From the NCBI RefSeq assembly GCF_036067295.1, contig NZ_CP107954.1, positions 1,612,001-1,676,000 of the forward strand: 64,000 nucleotides of DNA, given 5' to 3'. Positions 34,605-43,994 of this stretch are shown here, piece by piece (position 1 is the first letter of the stretch; every line of letters starts with the position of its first letter). The stretch is from Kribbella sp. NBC_00382 (lineage in GTDB: Bacteria; Actinomycetota; Actinomycetes; Propionibacteriales; Kribbellaceae). Position numbers and translations under genes: made by a program. The notes under the pieces were generated by a model. It did no database searches and was not told where the DNA came from. It saw nothing but the letters and a program-made list of their open reading frames with translations.

Positions 34605-35855
34605 GTGGCAGGCAAGGGGTCGGACATGGGCAAGGGAACGGTCGGCGGCGGCGGTACGACGATGCTGCGGCGGATCAACGTCGCCGCAGTGCTGGACGCG
34701 GTCCGCCGCTCGGCACCGGCACCGCTGCGCGTCGCAGAACTGGTCGAACGGACCGGACTGGCCAGGCCGACGGTGGCCCAGGCCGTCGACGAACTGCTGG
34801 ACGCCGGCTGGCTGCAGCAGCACGGTCCTGACTCCGCGGACCGCTCGCTGGGCCGCCCGGCCATCCGGGTCTCCCTTCGCGGGCGCGCGGCGCCGGTGCT
34901 CGGGCTGGACGTCGGCCCGCACCGCGTCACGGTCGGAGTCTCCGACCTGGCCGGCCGCAAGCTCTCCCTGGTACGCCGGTCCGGCCCGGGCTGGACGGCC
35001 CAGGAGCTGCTGGGCGTCATCAGCGAGGTGATTACCGAGGCACTGGCCGAGGCAGAGGTCCCCGCTGAGGACATCGCGGCAGCCGTCGCAGCCAGCCCCG
35101 GCATCGTGGACGAGCACACTGGCCGGGTCCAGCTGGTCCCGTCCGTACCGGGCTGGTCCGCGATCGACCTGACCAAGCACGTCCGCAGCCTGCTCGACTG
35201 CCCGGTCATGCTGGACAACGACGCCAACCTGGCCGCGTTGGCCATTGCCGCGGCCCGCGGCGGTACGGGCACTCTCCTGGCTGTTCAGTGGGGTGAGCGG
35301 CTCGGTGCCGGCATCGTGATCGACGGCCGGCTCCACCGCGGTACGGGTGCGGCCGGTGAGATCGGCTTCATCGCCACCGCTCCGGACGACGTGATCAACC
35401 CCGAGGACAGCCGCGGCCCGCTGGAGCGGGCTGTCGGTTCCGAGGCCATTGCCGAGCTGGGCCGTCAGGCTGCGCTCGCCAACCCGGACTCCCGGCTGGC
35501 CGAGCTTGGTCGCGACCAGCTCGACACGGCGGACGTGTTCGCCGCAGCGGCAGAGCGCGACCCGGTGGCGCAGGCAGTGGTCCAGCAGGTCGCCCGGGAC
35601 TTCGCCCGCGCGCTGGCGCCTGCAGTACTGGTCCTCGACCCCACTGCCGTCGTCATCGGTGGCGGTGTCGCTCGGGCCGGAGCAGTACTGCTCGACGCCA
35701 TCTCCGACCAGCTCCGGCTGCTCACCCTCAACCACCCCAAGCTGGAGCTCTCCGCCCTGGCCGAGGACGCAGTAGTCACCGGCGCGATGCGGATGGCCCT
35801 CGACGAGGTCTGGCAGCGCAAGCTCCCCACCCCCGCCCTCACCACACCTGCCTAA
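34605..35855 (+). CDS. ROK-family transcriptional regulator lacking the zinc motif
   Basis: 416 residues from the GTG at 34605; an ATG at 34626 with GGGG upstream is an alternative. A winged helix (LRVAELVERTGLARPTVAQA) precedes a ROK domain with LGLDVGPHRVTVGVSDLAG and DNDANLAALAIA. After AGEIGFI the usual C-x-CG-x2-GC zinc site is missing (ATAPDDVINPEDSRGP instead), and the sugar-kinase residues are incomplete, so it should be a regulator without kinase activity. A TATATATA stretch lies just upstream at about 34586-34596. Targets unknown; neighbours do not include sugar transport genes. Its last four bases overlap the convergent hydrolase gene. Confidence 0.88.
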   Translation: MAGKGSDMGKGTVGGGGTTMLRRINVAAVLDAVRRSAPAPLRVAELVERTGLARPTVAQAVDELLDAGWLQQHGPDSADRSLGRPAIRVSLRGRAAPVLGLDVGPHRVTVGVSDLAGRKLSLVRRSGPGWTAQELLGVISEVITEALAEAEVPAEDIAAAVAASPGIVDEHTGRVQLVPSVPGWSAIDLTKHVRSLLDCPVMLDNDANLAALAIAAARGGTGTLLAVQWGERLGAGIVIDGRLHRGTGAAGEIGFIATAPDDVINPEDSRGPLERAVGSEAIAELGRQAALANPDSRLAELGRDQLDTADVFAAAAERDPVAQAVVQQVARDFARALAPAVLVLDPTAVVIGGGVARAGAVLLDAISDQLRLLTLNHPKLELSALAEDAVVTGAMRMALDEVWQRKLPTPALTTPA

Positions 35856-36592
35856 AAGCCTGCGATGGCCTTGGCGATGGCGTCGGGCCGGTCCAGGTGG
35901 ACCAGGTGCGCCGAGTCAGGCAGTACTTCGACAGTGGCGTTCAGCTTGGCGGCCAGTGCTCGTTGACCGGCCACCCAGCCGTTCGCTGTAAAGCGGGAGC
36001 TGCCCCCGGTCGCCACCAGGACGACAGTGGGCGGCAGTACCGCCGGTGGAGACTCCAGTAGCCGGGCAACCTCGGCCGCGAGCTCCCAACTGCCAGTCAG
36101 CTCGTCCCAGAACAGCAACCACGAGTCAGCAGCGCCGTACCGGAGCCGGGCCGTCGCGGCCGACAGCAAGTCTTTGTTCCGCGTGCTGCCAACCCGGATG
36201 AACAATCGCCGCGCAGTAGTACCAAGCAGCTGCGGTACTCCGAACCGCCCCATCCCCCGCAACACCGCCCTCACCACGCGGTCCCCCACCGTCCCCGGGT
36301 AAAGCCACCGCCATCCGGTCTCCGACGTAAGACTCGAGTCGATCAACACCACCCGGTCAACTTCCCCCGGATGCGTGAGCACCCACCGCAACACCGCCAG
36401 CCCGCCGATCGAATGCCCGAGCAACCCGACGGGAAGCGTCAGGCCCCGGCGCAACTCCGATACCGGTGCCGTGATCGGCGTGAGCCACGGGTCGAGCACG
36501 TGCAGCTCACTGCCGGACAGCATGGAGCGGACCTCGCCGAACTCCTCAGGAGCCTCCGCCAGTCCCGGCACCATCACCCAGCTGCTACTCAT
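35852..36592 (-). CDS. Alpha/beta hydrolase
   Basis: 246 residues from the ATG at 36592 (MSSSWVMVPGLAEAPEEFG). The nucleophile elbow is GLLGHSIGGLAVLR (Ser about residue 72), with an oxyanion-type loop near MVPGLAEAP, a probable acid in the region after LVATGGSSRFT, and the catalytic His in PDSAHLVHLDRP near the end. No signal peptide. It overlaps the upstream DUF998 gene by four bases, so the two are cotranscribed. Substrate cannot be inferred. Confidence 0.85.
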   Translation of the reverse strand: MSSSWVMVPGLAEAPEEFGEVRSMLSGSELHVLDPWLTPITAPVSELRRGLTLPVGLLGHSIGGLAVLRWVLTHPGEVDRVVLIDSSLTSETGWRWLYPGTVGDRVVRAVLRGMGRFGVPQLLGTTARRLFIRVGSTRNKDLLSAATARLRYGAADSWLLFWDELTGSWELAAEVARLLESPPAVLPPTVVLVATGGSSRFTANGWVAGQRALAAKLNATVEVLPDSAHLVHLDRPDAIAKAIAGF

Positions 36593-37275
36593 CGAGTGAG
36601 AGTCTCCCGCAGACCGGGCATCACTGTTGCGAGCATCAGGCAGACCAGTACCACCGACGCGCGTTGGAGGATCCCAGGCGGGTGCGCGTCGTCGCCGTTC
36701 AACTCCTGGATGCCGATCGCGACAGTGAGCCAGATCTGGCTGACAAGCGCCGCTCCGGCCATCACTGCGGCGGTCCGGCCGCGCAGCCTGCCCCAGCCCA
36801 CACGCCGCAGTATCAGAAGAACGAAGACCGCCATCGCCACGCAACCGACCCCGGCGACGGTCGACAGCGTCGCGTGGAGGAACAAGGCCAGACCGGCCCG
36901 GCCGCTGTCCTCCGATTCCAGGCAGGCTTGGCTCACCGACGGCGCACAGTCCAACGGGAGGAACACAGTGCCGACCGTCCCGACACCGAAGAGCGCGGTG
37001 CTGATCAGGAGCCCAGCGACGTCACGGTGCATGCGGGCGGCCGAGCGGGCCAGCACGGCCGCGAGCACCAGCAAGATCCCGGTAGCCAGGTCCATCGCTC
37101 GCGCATAGACACTGGTGGGCTGATCCAGCGCCCCCAGTTCACTGAGCATCGAATACCGGAGACCGAGCGGAAAGCCGGCCGCCAGTTCCAGTAGCAGGCT
37201 GCAGTAGAGCACTGCCGCGGCGACCATCAGGCCCCGGATCAACCGGTAGGGAAACAGGGCGGGGACGACCATCAT
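36589..37275 (-). CDS. DUF998 integral membrane protein
   Basis: 228 residues from the ATG at 37275. Six hydrophobic segments: residues about 8-30, 50-75, 85-105, 130-155, 165-185 and 195-220. The pattern LGLRYSMLSELGALDQPTS followed by an ATGILLVLAAVL helix is typical of DUF998 proteins, uncharacterised multi-pass proteins. It begins 57 bases from the divergent lysX and ends in a four-base overlap with the alpha/beta hydrolase gene. Linkage to lysX hints at a membrane-lipid connection, but this is only positional. Confidence 0.82.
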   Translation of the reverse strand: MMVVPALFPYRLIRGLMVAAAVLYCSLLLELAAGFPLGLRYSMLSELGALDQPTSVYARAMDLATGILLVLAAVLARSAARMHRDVAGLLISTALFGVGTVGTVFLPLDCAPSVSQACLESEDSGRAGLALFLHATLSTVAGVGCVAMAVFVLLILRRVGWGRLRGRTAAVMAGAALVSQIWLTVAIGIQELNGDDAHPPGILQRASVVLVCLMLATVMPGLRETLTR

Positions 37276-37332
37276 GACCGAAGAGTCGCATATGAGACCA
37301 AAGTCAACACCGGAGGATGGGATGATCGCTGG

Positions 37333-40300
37333 GTGTCGTCGGAACGTGTCATCCCGCAGTGGCAACAGCGCGCGGCCGTCTGGGTCGGGCGGGTCGTCGT
37401 GTTCGCCTCGATCTGGTCGTTCCTCGCGATCCCGTTGCACCTGTTCGCGCCCGCCTATGTGAAACGGGTCGACCAGGCCTTCGACTTCTTCGGCATCCCC
37501 GCCGGCCACACGTTCTTCTCGGCCGTCTACCTCGCCGTCGTCGGCAGCGCGCTGTTGCGTGGCAAGCGCGCGGCGCTGCTCTGGGTCCTGTGGGTCTTCG
37601 AGGCGCTGTGGCTGCTCACCGCGGTCGCAGCGGTGGGGCTGGCCAGCGTCCGGCTGGCGAATCCGCGGGACCAGGACCTGATCAACGAGTTCGGCGAGGC
37701 CAAGCCGCAGGACCTCGAGCTGGCCATCGTCCAGGTGATCGTGGTGGCCGCGCTGGTGCTGCTGCTGTGGAAGATCCGCGCCGCCTTCCCGGCCCGGCTC
37801 GCGCCCGGTACCCGCCGGCTCGCGGTCGGCGCGCTGATCGGTGGCCTGCTGATCTCGATCACGGTCAGCATCATGCTGACCCAGGCCTTCCCCCGGACGC
37901 TGACCGGCCAGCGGGAGAAGGTCGGCTGGGCGGTGATCGCCGCCCTCGGCCAGAGCCGCAGCAAGATGGGCGAGGGGCACGAGGGCCACGGCTGGGTCGG
38001 CCTGACCGTCGGCGCGATCTCCGCGGCCTCGCTGGTGTTCGCCTTCGCAATCTTTCTCCGGTCGGTACGCCGGGTCCGCTACCTCAGCCAGGCCGAGGAG
38101 CTGCAGGTACGCCGGCTGTTGCTCGAGTACGGCGAACGCGACTCGCTCGGCTACTTCGCCACCCGGCGGGACAAGGCCGTCGTCTTCGCGCCCGACAACC
38201 AGGCAGCGATCGCCTACCGCGTCGTCAACGGCGTCAGTCTCGCCAGCGGCGACCCGATCGGCGATCCAGCGGCCTGGCCCGGCGCGATCCAGCGCTGGCT
38301 GGCCGAAGCCCAGAACTACGGCTGGTCCCCTGCCGTGCTGTCTGCGAGCGAGGAGGCCGCGCACGCGTATGTCGACGCCGGTCTGCGCGCGCTCGCGATG
38401 GGCGACGAGGCGATCATCGACGTCGCGGACTTCACACTCGAGGGCCGGACGATGCGCCCGGTCCGCCAGGCGGTCACCCGGGCACAGCGGGCCGGCTACC
38501 ACGCCGAGGTGCGGCGTCATGGCGACCTTTCCCCCGAGGCACTCGCGGAGTACGTGAAGCTCGCCGAGAAGTGGCGTGGCGCGCAGACCGAGCGGGGTTT
38601 CTCGATGGCGCTCGGGCGGCTCGGCGATCCCGCCGACGCCCGCTGCGTGATGGTCGTCGCGCGCGACTCCGACGGTGCGGTCCGGGGTCTGCTCTCGTTC
38701 GCTCCCTGGGGACTGCGCGGGGTGTCGCTGGACCTGATGCGGCGCGATCCCGAGTCCGTGAACGGCCTGATGGAGTTCATGGTCAACGCCCTGGTCGAGG
38801 CCTGTGGCGATCTGGGCGTGCACCACATCTCGCTGAACTTCGCGATGTTCCGGGAGATCTTCAGCGACGCCGAGCGCGTCGGCGCCGGGCCGGTGCTGAG
38901 GCTCACCAACGCCTTACTGACCGCCGCGTCGAGGTTCTGGCAGCTGGAGAGCCTGTACCAGTCCAACGAGAAGTATCTGCCGCGCTGGTCACCGCGGCTG
39001 ATCTGCTACTCGCGTGGCGCCTCGCTCGCCCAAGTACTGCTGGCCGCTGGTACTGCGGAAGGCTTCCTGCCCGCACCCCGGCCGTGGACCCGGGTCGACA
39101 GCGCCGAGACCGCCGAGCGGCACGCGATCATGGCTGCCGACGGCGGGCAGTTCGCGGCCGCCGTACGGGAGCAGGAGCGAGAGCTGCTGCGGCCGGTACT
39201 GCCGGATCGCAAGCTCACCGAGCAGGAGCAGATCCGGCGTGCCAAGCTCGCCAAACTCGTTGCCAAGGGCATCGAACCGTACCCGGTCACGGTGCCGCGA
39301 ACCGAGACGCTGGAACGGATCCGGGCGCTGCACCAGAACCTGCCGCCCGACCACCACACCGGTCACGAGGTCTCGATCACCGGCCGGGTGCTGCGGATGC
39401 GCGACCATGGCGCAATGTCGTTCGCCTTGTTGCAGGACGGTCTGTCCAGCCTGCAGGTGATGCTGTCGAGCGGCGCGGCCGGCGCGGAGTCGGTCGAGAA
39501 CTGGCGGCGCCTGGTCGACATCGGTGACCACGTCAGCGTCACCGGTGAGGTCGTCACCAGCCGCCGGGGCGAGTTGTCGATCGCCGCGACCGAGTGGTTG
39601 ATGGCGGCCAAGTGCCTGCATCCCCTGCCCGACAAGCGAAAGGGCTTCACCGACCCGGAGGCGCGGGTGCGGCAACGGCACCTCGACCTGGTGATGAACC
39701 CCGACTCGCTGCAGATGATGCAGCAGCGCAGTACGGCGGTCCGGGCGTTGCGGAACGGGTTCGAGACCCGCGGCTTCATCGAGGTCGAGACGCCGATGCT
39801 GCAGGCGGTGCACGGTGGCGCCAACGCGCGGCCGTTCGTCACGCACATCAACGCGTACGACACCGACCTGTTCCTGCGGATCGCGCCCGAGCTGTTCCTC
39901 AAGCGGCTCAGCGTCGGCGGGATGGGCAAGATCTTCGAGCTCAACCGCAACTTCCGCAACGAGGGCGCGGACGCCACGCACAACCCCGAGTTCACCTCGG
40001 TCGAGGCCTACCAGCCGTACGCCGACTACAACGTGATGCGCGAGTTGACCCGTGAACTGCTGATCGAGGCCGCGACGGCGGTGTTCGGCAAGCCGGTGGT
40101 GCAACGGCCCGACGGCGAGGTCGACATCTCCGGCGACTGGCCGGTGATCACCGTGCACGACGCGGTCGGTCGCGCGACCGGTGTACCGGTCGATTCATCC
40201 ACCCCGATCGAGCGTTTGCGTGAGCTGTGCGCGGAGCATGGCGTGCATGTCGGTTTCGACATGTCCGCAGGCGAACTCGTGCTCGAGCTGTACGACGAAC

Positions 40301-40686
40301 TGGTCGAGCCGACGACGACCCTGCCGACCTTCTACACCGACTTCCCGCTCGAGACGTCGCCGTTGACCCGCACCCATCGCAACGACCCGCGGCTGGCCGA
40401 GCGCTGGGACCTGGTCGCCTTCGGTGCAGAGATCGGTACGGCGTACTCCGAGCTCGTCGACCCGGTCGAGCAACGGCGGCGGCTCACCGAGCAGTCCCTC
40501 AAGGCGGCCGCGGGTGACCCCGAGGCGATGTCGCTGGACGAGGACTTCCTCAGCGCGCTCGAGTACGCGATGCCCCCGACCGGCGGGCTCGGCATCGGCG
40601 TCGACCGGGTGATGATGATGCTGACCGGCCAGAACATCCGCGCCACCCTCGCCTTCCCGTTCGTCCGGCCCACTCCGCGCAACTGA
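37333..40686 (+). CDS. lysX: Bifunctional lysylphosphatidylglycerol synthetase / lysine-tRNA ligase LysX
   Basis: 1117 residues from a GTG at 37333. An N-terminal membrane region with about six helices (1-240) is followed by a DUF2156 phosphatidylglycerol lysyltransferase domain (about 250-560; GYFATRRDKAVVFAPDNQAA, VHHISLNFAMFREIF). Then come an OB-fold tRNA-binding domain (about 650-760; SITGRVLRMRDHGAMSFALL) and a class II lysyl-tRNA synthetase catalytic domain (about 780-1117) with motif 2 RNFRNEGADATHNPEFT and motif 3 GGLGIGVDRVMMML. The fused enzyme charges tRNA-Lys and transfers lysine to phosphatidylglycerol, lowering surface charge and giving resistance to cationic peptides. It is widespread in actinobacteria, including M. 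tuberculosis. Confidence 0.95.
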   Translation: MSSERVIPQWQQRAAVWVGRVVVFASIWSFLAIPLHLFAPAYVKRVDQAFDFFGIPAGHTFFSAVYLAVVGSALLRGKRAALLWVLWVFEALWLLTAVAAVGLASVRLANPRDQDLINEFGEAKPQDLELAIVQVIVVAALVLLLWKIRAAFPARLAPGTRRLAVGALIGGLLISITVSIMLTQAFPRTLTGQREKVGWAVIAALGQSRSKMGEGHEGHGWVGLTVGAISAASLVFAFAIFLRSVRRVRYLSQAEELQVRRLLLEYGERDSLGYFATRRDKAVVFAPDNQAAIAYRVVNGVSLASGDPIGDPAAWPGAIQRWLAEAQNYGWSPAVLSASEEAAHAYVDAGLRALAMGDEAIIDVADFTLEGRTMRPVRQAVTRAQRAGYHAEVRRHGDLSPEALAEYVKLAEKWRGAQTERGFSMALGRLGDPADARCVMVVARDSDGAVRGLLSFAPWGLRGVSLDLMRRDPESVNGLMEFMVNALVEACGDLGVHHISLNFAMFREIFSDAERVGAGPVLRLTNALLTAASRFWQLESLYQSNEKYLPRWSPRLICYSRGASLAQVLLAAGTAEGFLPAPRPWTRVDSAETAERHAIMAADGGQFAAAVREQERELLRPVLPDRKLTEQEQIRRAKLAKLVAKGIEPYPVTVPRTETLERIRALHQNLPPDHHTGHEVSITGRVLRMRDHGAMSFALLQDGLSSLQVMLSSGAAGAESVENWRRLVDIGDHVSVTGEVVTSRRGELSIAATEWLMAAKCLHPLPDKRKGFTDPEARVRQRHLDLVMNPDSLQMMQQRSTAVRALRNGFETRGFIEVETPMLQAVHGGANARPFVTHINAYDTDLFLRIAPELFLKRLSVGGMGKIFELNRNFRNEGADATHNPEFTSVEAYQPYADYNVMRELTRELLIEAATAVFGKPVVQRPDGEVDISGDWPVITVHDAVGRATGVPVDSSTPIERLRELCAEHGVHVGFDMSAGELVLELYDELVEPTTTLPTFYTDFPLETSPLTRTHRNDPRLAERWDLVAFGAEIGTAYSELVDPVEQRRRLTEQSLKAAAGDPEAMSLDEDFLSALEYAMPPTGGLGIGVDRVMMMLTGQNIRATLAFPFVRPTPRN

Positions 40687-40820
40687 AGTGGAACCGGTCC
40701 TCGCGTTCTTACGTCTGACCTGCTCTATTGCTGACCTAAAGGGGCCGCTGGGCTCGCGGGGAATCCCTTTGCCACTTAGGGTTTGCTGACAAGGGGAACA
40801 TCGAGGACCTGGGGGCATTC

Positions 40821-41786
40821 ATGCGCAGAACTCTGTCCATTTCCGCCGGCATCGCCGCGCTGGCGCTGGCGGCAGGATGCGGCGGTTCGGACGACGGTGC
40901 GAAGACGCTGGCGAGCGTCGACCCGACGACCAGTACGTCGTCCACCGAACCGACGACCGCACCGACGTCGGCGCCCACTTCGGCACCGGTCTCGACCGCG
41001 CCGCCGAAGCCGGCCGGGCCGTTGACGCAGGTGCAGTACCAGGGTGAGCTGCTCGGGATCGACAAGCGGCTGGCCAACGACATCAACGCGCTGGGCCGGG
41101 TGAAGACCGAGGACAGCCTCGATACCGCGATGCAGAACCTCACCCAGACGCTGAACGCCGAATCGCTCAAGGTGGGATCGATCAAGCCACCGGCCCGCGC
41201 AGTCGCCGCGAACCGGGTCCTGCAACTGCGGTTGAAGAACGCGGCCACCTCGCTGTCGAACGGCGACACCAGCGACATCGGCTGCGGCGGGCTCGCGTAC
41301 GTCTCGCAGGCAATCCAGCGCCAACTCACCGCGACGCTGTCGCCCGCGGCCGTGCAACTGCGGTCCATCGGGCTGATCTTCGGCCGGACGCTGCCCGACC
41401 TCGGCCCGGAGCCGACCGACAACCGCCCGTCGAACGGTGACGTCATCGTCCGCAGCGGCAAGGGCGGCTCCGGCGCGCTGCGGGTCAAGAACGGGTCGTC
41501 CACCGATGTGGCGGTCTCGATCGTCACCACCGGCAAGGCGCCGAGCAAGCCGCACATCATGCTGTACGTCCAAGCGAAGAAGACCGCGACCGTCTACCGG
41601 ATCGGCGGCGGGTACCAGCTGTACGTGAAGAGCGGCAAGGACTGGAACCCGAAGCGGCGCCAGTTCAGCTCCGACTGCTCGTTCAAGAAGTTCGACCAGC
41701 CGTTCAGCAAGAACCAGGGCTGGGAGGTCCAGCTGCAGGCCTCGGTGCTGGGCAACGCGTCGTCGAGTGAGGTCGACCCGTACTAG
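40821..41786 (+). CDS. Putative lipoprotein of unknown function
   Basis: 321 residues. The signal peptide ends in a lipobox (ALALAAGCGG), then a Thr/Ser/Pro-rich linker (about 25-68) suggests a spacer from the membrane. The helical part (70-170) is followed by a possible beta-rich domain (SGALRVKNGSSTDVAVSIVT; TVYRIGGGYQLYVKSG) with two Cys (DIGCGG and SSDCSFKK) that could bridge. No family is recognised. It stands alone between lysX and an alpha/beta hydrolase gene. Confidence 0.75.
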   Translation: MRRTLSISAGIAALALAAGCGGSDDGAKTLASVDPTTSTSSTEPTTAPTSAPTSAPVSTAPPKPAGPLTQVQYQGELLGIDKRLANDINALGRVKTEDSLDTAMQNLTQTLNAESLKVGSIKPPARAVAANRVLQLRLKNAATSLSNGDTSDIGCGGLAYVSQAIQRQLTATLSPAAVQLRSIGLIFGRTLPDLGPEPTDNRPSNGDVIVRSGKGGSGALRVKNGSSTDVAVSIVTTGKAPSKPHIMLYVQAKKTATVYRIGGGYQLYVKSGKDWNPKRRQFSSDCSFKKFDQPFSKNQGWEVQLQASVLGNASSSEVDPY

Positions 41787-41800
41787 ATCTTCTCAGCTAT

Positions 41801-41819
41801 GTGACATCGGCCATGTCAC
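41801..41819. promoter_or_regulatory. Inverted repeat upstream of an alpha/beta hydrolase gene
   Basis: GTGACAT and ATGTCAC are separated by five bases, a perfect 7-base inverted repeat 36 bases before the next start. It may be an operator (CRP-like TGTGA half) or part of the preceding gene's terminator; there is no T-run. Confidence 0.35.
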
Positions 41820-41855
41820 GATGACAGCGATCCACCCCGGGGTCACCATGAGTTC

Positions 41856-42680
41856 ATGAGCGCTACTGCGACCGTGACCGTGGCCGGTGTTCCCGGGGTG
41901 GAGATCGCGTACGACCGCAAGGGCGCCGGCCCGCCGCTGGTGCTCCTGCACGGCATCGGCCACCACCGGCAGGCGTGGGACCCGGTGATCGAGCAGCTGG
42001 CCGAGTCGCGGGACGTGATCGCGCTGGACTTCCCGGGTTTCGGCGAGTCTCCCGACGTACCGGCCGGCATCCCCGACGAGGTCGACTCCTTCGCCCACGC
42101 GGTCGAGGCGTTCTGTACTGCGCTCGACCTCGGCAAACCCGACGTAGCGGGCAACTCGATGGGTGGCCTGGTCGCCCTCCGCCTCGGCCAACTCGGCTCG
42201 GTCCGCTCCGTCACGGCACTGTCCCCGGCCGGCTTCTGGACTCCTCGCGAACGTTCCTGGGCCCTCAACGTCCTGACCAACATGCGCCGCGTGGCTCAAC
42301 GCACCCCCGACGCGACCATCCGCAGAATGGCCCGTACTACGGCCGGCCGGCGCGTGATGACAGGCATGATCTACAACCGCCCGGCCCAACGCAGCCCCGA
42401 AGCCGTGGTCGCCGAAACCTTCGCCATGCGCACCGCCCCAGCCTTCGACCGAGTAGCCCGCCTGGCCAAATCCGGCACCACCTTCGAAGGCGACGTACCG
42501 GACATCCCAGTCACCATCGCCTGGGGCACCCACGACCGAATCCTCCTCCCCCGCCAAGCCGCCCGAGCCCACCTCCAACTCCCCCAGGCCCGAATGATCC
42601 CCCTCTACGCCTGCGGCCACGTCCCCATGAACGACGCCCCAGCCCTAGTAGCCCAAACCATCCTCAACACCGCCCCCTGA
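41856..42680 (+). CDS. Alpha/beta hydrolase
   Basis: 274 residues. Oxyanion region VLLHGIGHHRQAWDPVIEQL, strand and turn DFPGFGESPDVP, nucleophile elbow VAGNSMGGLVALRLG (Ser about residue 103), acid in VTIAWGTHDRILLP and the C-terminal His in YACGHVPMNDAP. No signal peptide. General esterase, lipase or C-C hydrolase fold; substrate unknown. The final 250 bases are strikingly C-rich at third positions. A repeat element follows the stop codon. Confidence 0.88.
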   Translation: MSATATVTVAGVPGVEIAYDRKGAGPPLVLLHGIGHHRQAWDPVIEQLAESRDVIALDFPGFGESPDVPAGIPDEVDSFAHAVEAFCTALDLGKPDVAGNSMGGLVALRLGQLGSVRSVTALSPAGFWTPRERSWALNVLTNMRRVAQRTPDATIRRMARTTAGRRVMTGMIYNRPAQRSPEAVVAETFAMRTAPAFDRVARLAKSGTTFEGDVPDIPVTIAWGTHDRILLPRQAARAHLQLPQARMIPLYACGHVPMNDAPALVAQTILNTAP

Positions 42681-42700
42681 GCGAGCCCTCCGTGGCGGGC

Positions 42701-42905
42701 TTGAACACCAAACGTTGGGCTTGAACATGCTGTGCCCTGTTCAAGGTCACCGTTAGGTGTCCGAGCCCACCACTGGTGGGCTCGCGGGGGACGCGGTGGG
42801 CTCGGACACGCAATGGTGGGCTTGAACAGGCAACGGTGGGCTTGAACAGGCAATGGTGGGCTTGGACACGTTATTTCTTGTCCTCAGGCACCGTTTGGTG
42901 TTCAA
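42701..42905. repeat. 205-bp repeat element with inverted ends and 20-bp tandem units
   Basis: The element is bounded by a perfect 14-base inverted repeat (TTGAACACCAAACG at 42701-42714, complement at 42892-42905). Inside is a second perfect 14-base inverted repeat (42757-42770 and 42796-42809). Four tandem 20-bp units start at 42795, 42815, 42835 and 42855; the consensus is GGTGGGCTTGAACAGGCAAT and the outer copies diverge. No open reading frame is supported. It lies between convergent genes and looks like a small dispersed element or a structured RNA terminator. Confidence 0.75.
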
Positions 42906-42943
42906 GGTCGCCACAACAACCTCGGGTGGCAGGCCGTTGAGGA

Positions 42944-43891
42944 TCAGCGTTCGCCAGCGCGACGCGCAACTGCCTTGCGGACCTCGTCCTTGGTCGCAGG
43001 TTCGCCGCTCCCGTCGAGGTTCGGCCAATCGAGCGTCTCGTCCTCCTCGTCAGTCAGGGCTTGCAGGCCCAGGACTGAGAGGAGGCGGAGTTTTTCGGCG
43101 GCTTCGGTGTCGGGGGCGGCTGTATAGACGACCAGGCGGAGGTCGCTGCCGGGGGCGGTGAGGACATCGCAGTCCAGTTGCATCGGGCCTAGTTCGGGGT
43201 GGTTGATCGTTTTGACGTTGGACTCGTGGAAGCCGACCACGTGGTCGTCCCACATGCGGGCGAACTTGGGGCTGCCGGTGCGAAGTTCCTGGATCAGGGC
43301 GCGGAGGTCGCCGTCGTTGGGGTAGCGCGCGGTGGCTGCCCTCAGGTCGGTGACCATCGCCCGCGTGAAGTCGGCGGCCTGCTCCGGGGTTTGGGCGACG
43401 CGGTTGAATCCCACGGTCCCGCCCAGCATGAAGTGCCGCCAGATGATGTTGCGCTCGCGACCCCGTAGTACGGACGGGTCACCGATCAGTGCCGACCAGA
43501 GCGGGTTCCAGGTGATCATCGTCCAGGAAGCGGCGCACACGCAGATCGGCGCACCTCCGAGCTGGCTGATCAGCCGCTGCACCCCGGGCGGGATGTACGT
43601 CGAGATCGCACCGGGCCGCGGTGGCGTCTGACCGGCCAGGACGAACAAGTGGTCGCGCTCTGAGTCAGTCAGGCGGAGCGCCCGGGCCAGCGCCGTCAGC
43701 ACCTGGGTCGACGGCGCGGATGACCGGCCCTGCTCGAGCCGGAGGATGTAGTCCACCGACAACCCAGCGAGCAGCGCCAGCTCTTCGCGCCGGAGCCCCG
43801 GCGCCCGCCGCCGCCCACCCGCGGGCAGGCCGGCCTCGGCGGGAGTCACGCGATCTCGCCAGGCGTGCAGGGTCTTGCCGAGTTCAGACAC
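42944..43891 (-). CDS. XRE-type regulator with MmyB-like ligand domain
   Basis: 315 residues from the GTG at 43891 (SELGKTLHAWRDRV). An N-terminal helix-turn-helix (LRREELALLAGLSVDYILRLEQG, quoted in part, about residues 38-60) is followed by a MmyB-like C-terminal domain (ICVCAASWTMITWNPLW; IIWRHFMLGG; DCDVLTAPGSDLRLVVYTA) thought to bind fatty-acyl or similar ligands. This family in actinobacteria often diverges from a short-chain dehydrogenase gene and represses it, and exactly that arrangement is present here (103-base gap to the SDR). Confidence 0.9.
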   Translation of the reverse strand: MSELGKTLHAWRDRVTPAEAGLPAGGRRRAPGLRREELALLAGLSVDYILRLEQGRSSAPSTQVLTALARALRLTDSERDHLFVLAGQTPPRPGAISTYIPPGVQRLISQLGGAPICVCAASWTMITWNPLWSALIGDPSVLRGRERNIIWRHFMLGGTVGFNRVAQTPEQAADFTRAMVTDLRAATARYPNDGDLRALIQELRTGSPKFARMWDDHVVGFHESNVKTINHPELGPMQLDCDVLTAPGSDLRLVVYTAAPDTEAAEKLRLLSVLGLQALTDEEDETLDWPNLDGSGEPATKDEVRKAVARRAGER

Positions 43892-43994
43892 GACTCCAGT
43901 ATCCCCCGCAGCGCCCGGGACAGCCTGGGTACTGCCAGTCCCCAGGACAAAGCGTGCACTACCTGCAACACCGCCCAGCGACGAGATTGGAGCC

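Noticed and set aside
37276..38826. Upstream extension of the DUF998 frame antisense to lysX
   Set aside because: The extension is charged and low complexity and lies opposite the LysX membrane and transferase domains; a good start exists at 37275.
36589..40686. Antisense frame across the lysyl-tRNA synthetase part of lysX (38989-40158)
   Set aside because: Shadow of the synthetase codons; no recognisable domain.
42795..42874. Four 20-bp direct repeats as a CRISPR array
   Set aside because: Units are adjacent with no unique spacers and no cas genes are present.
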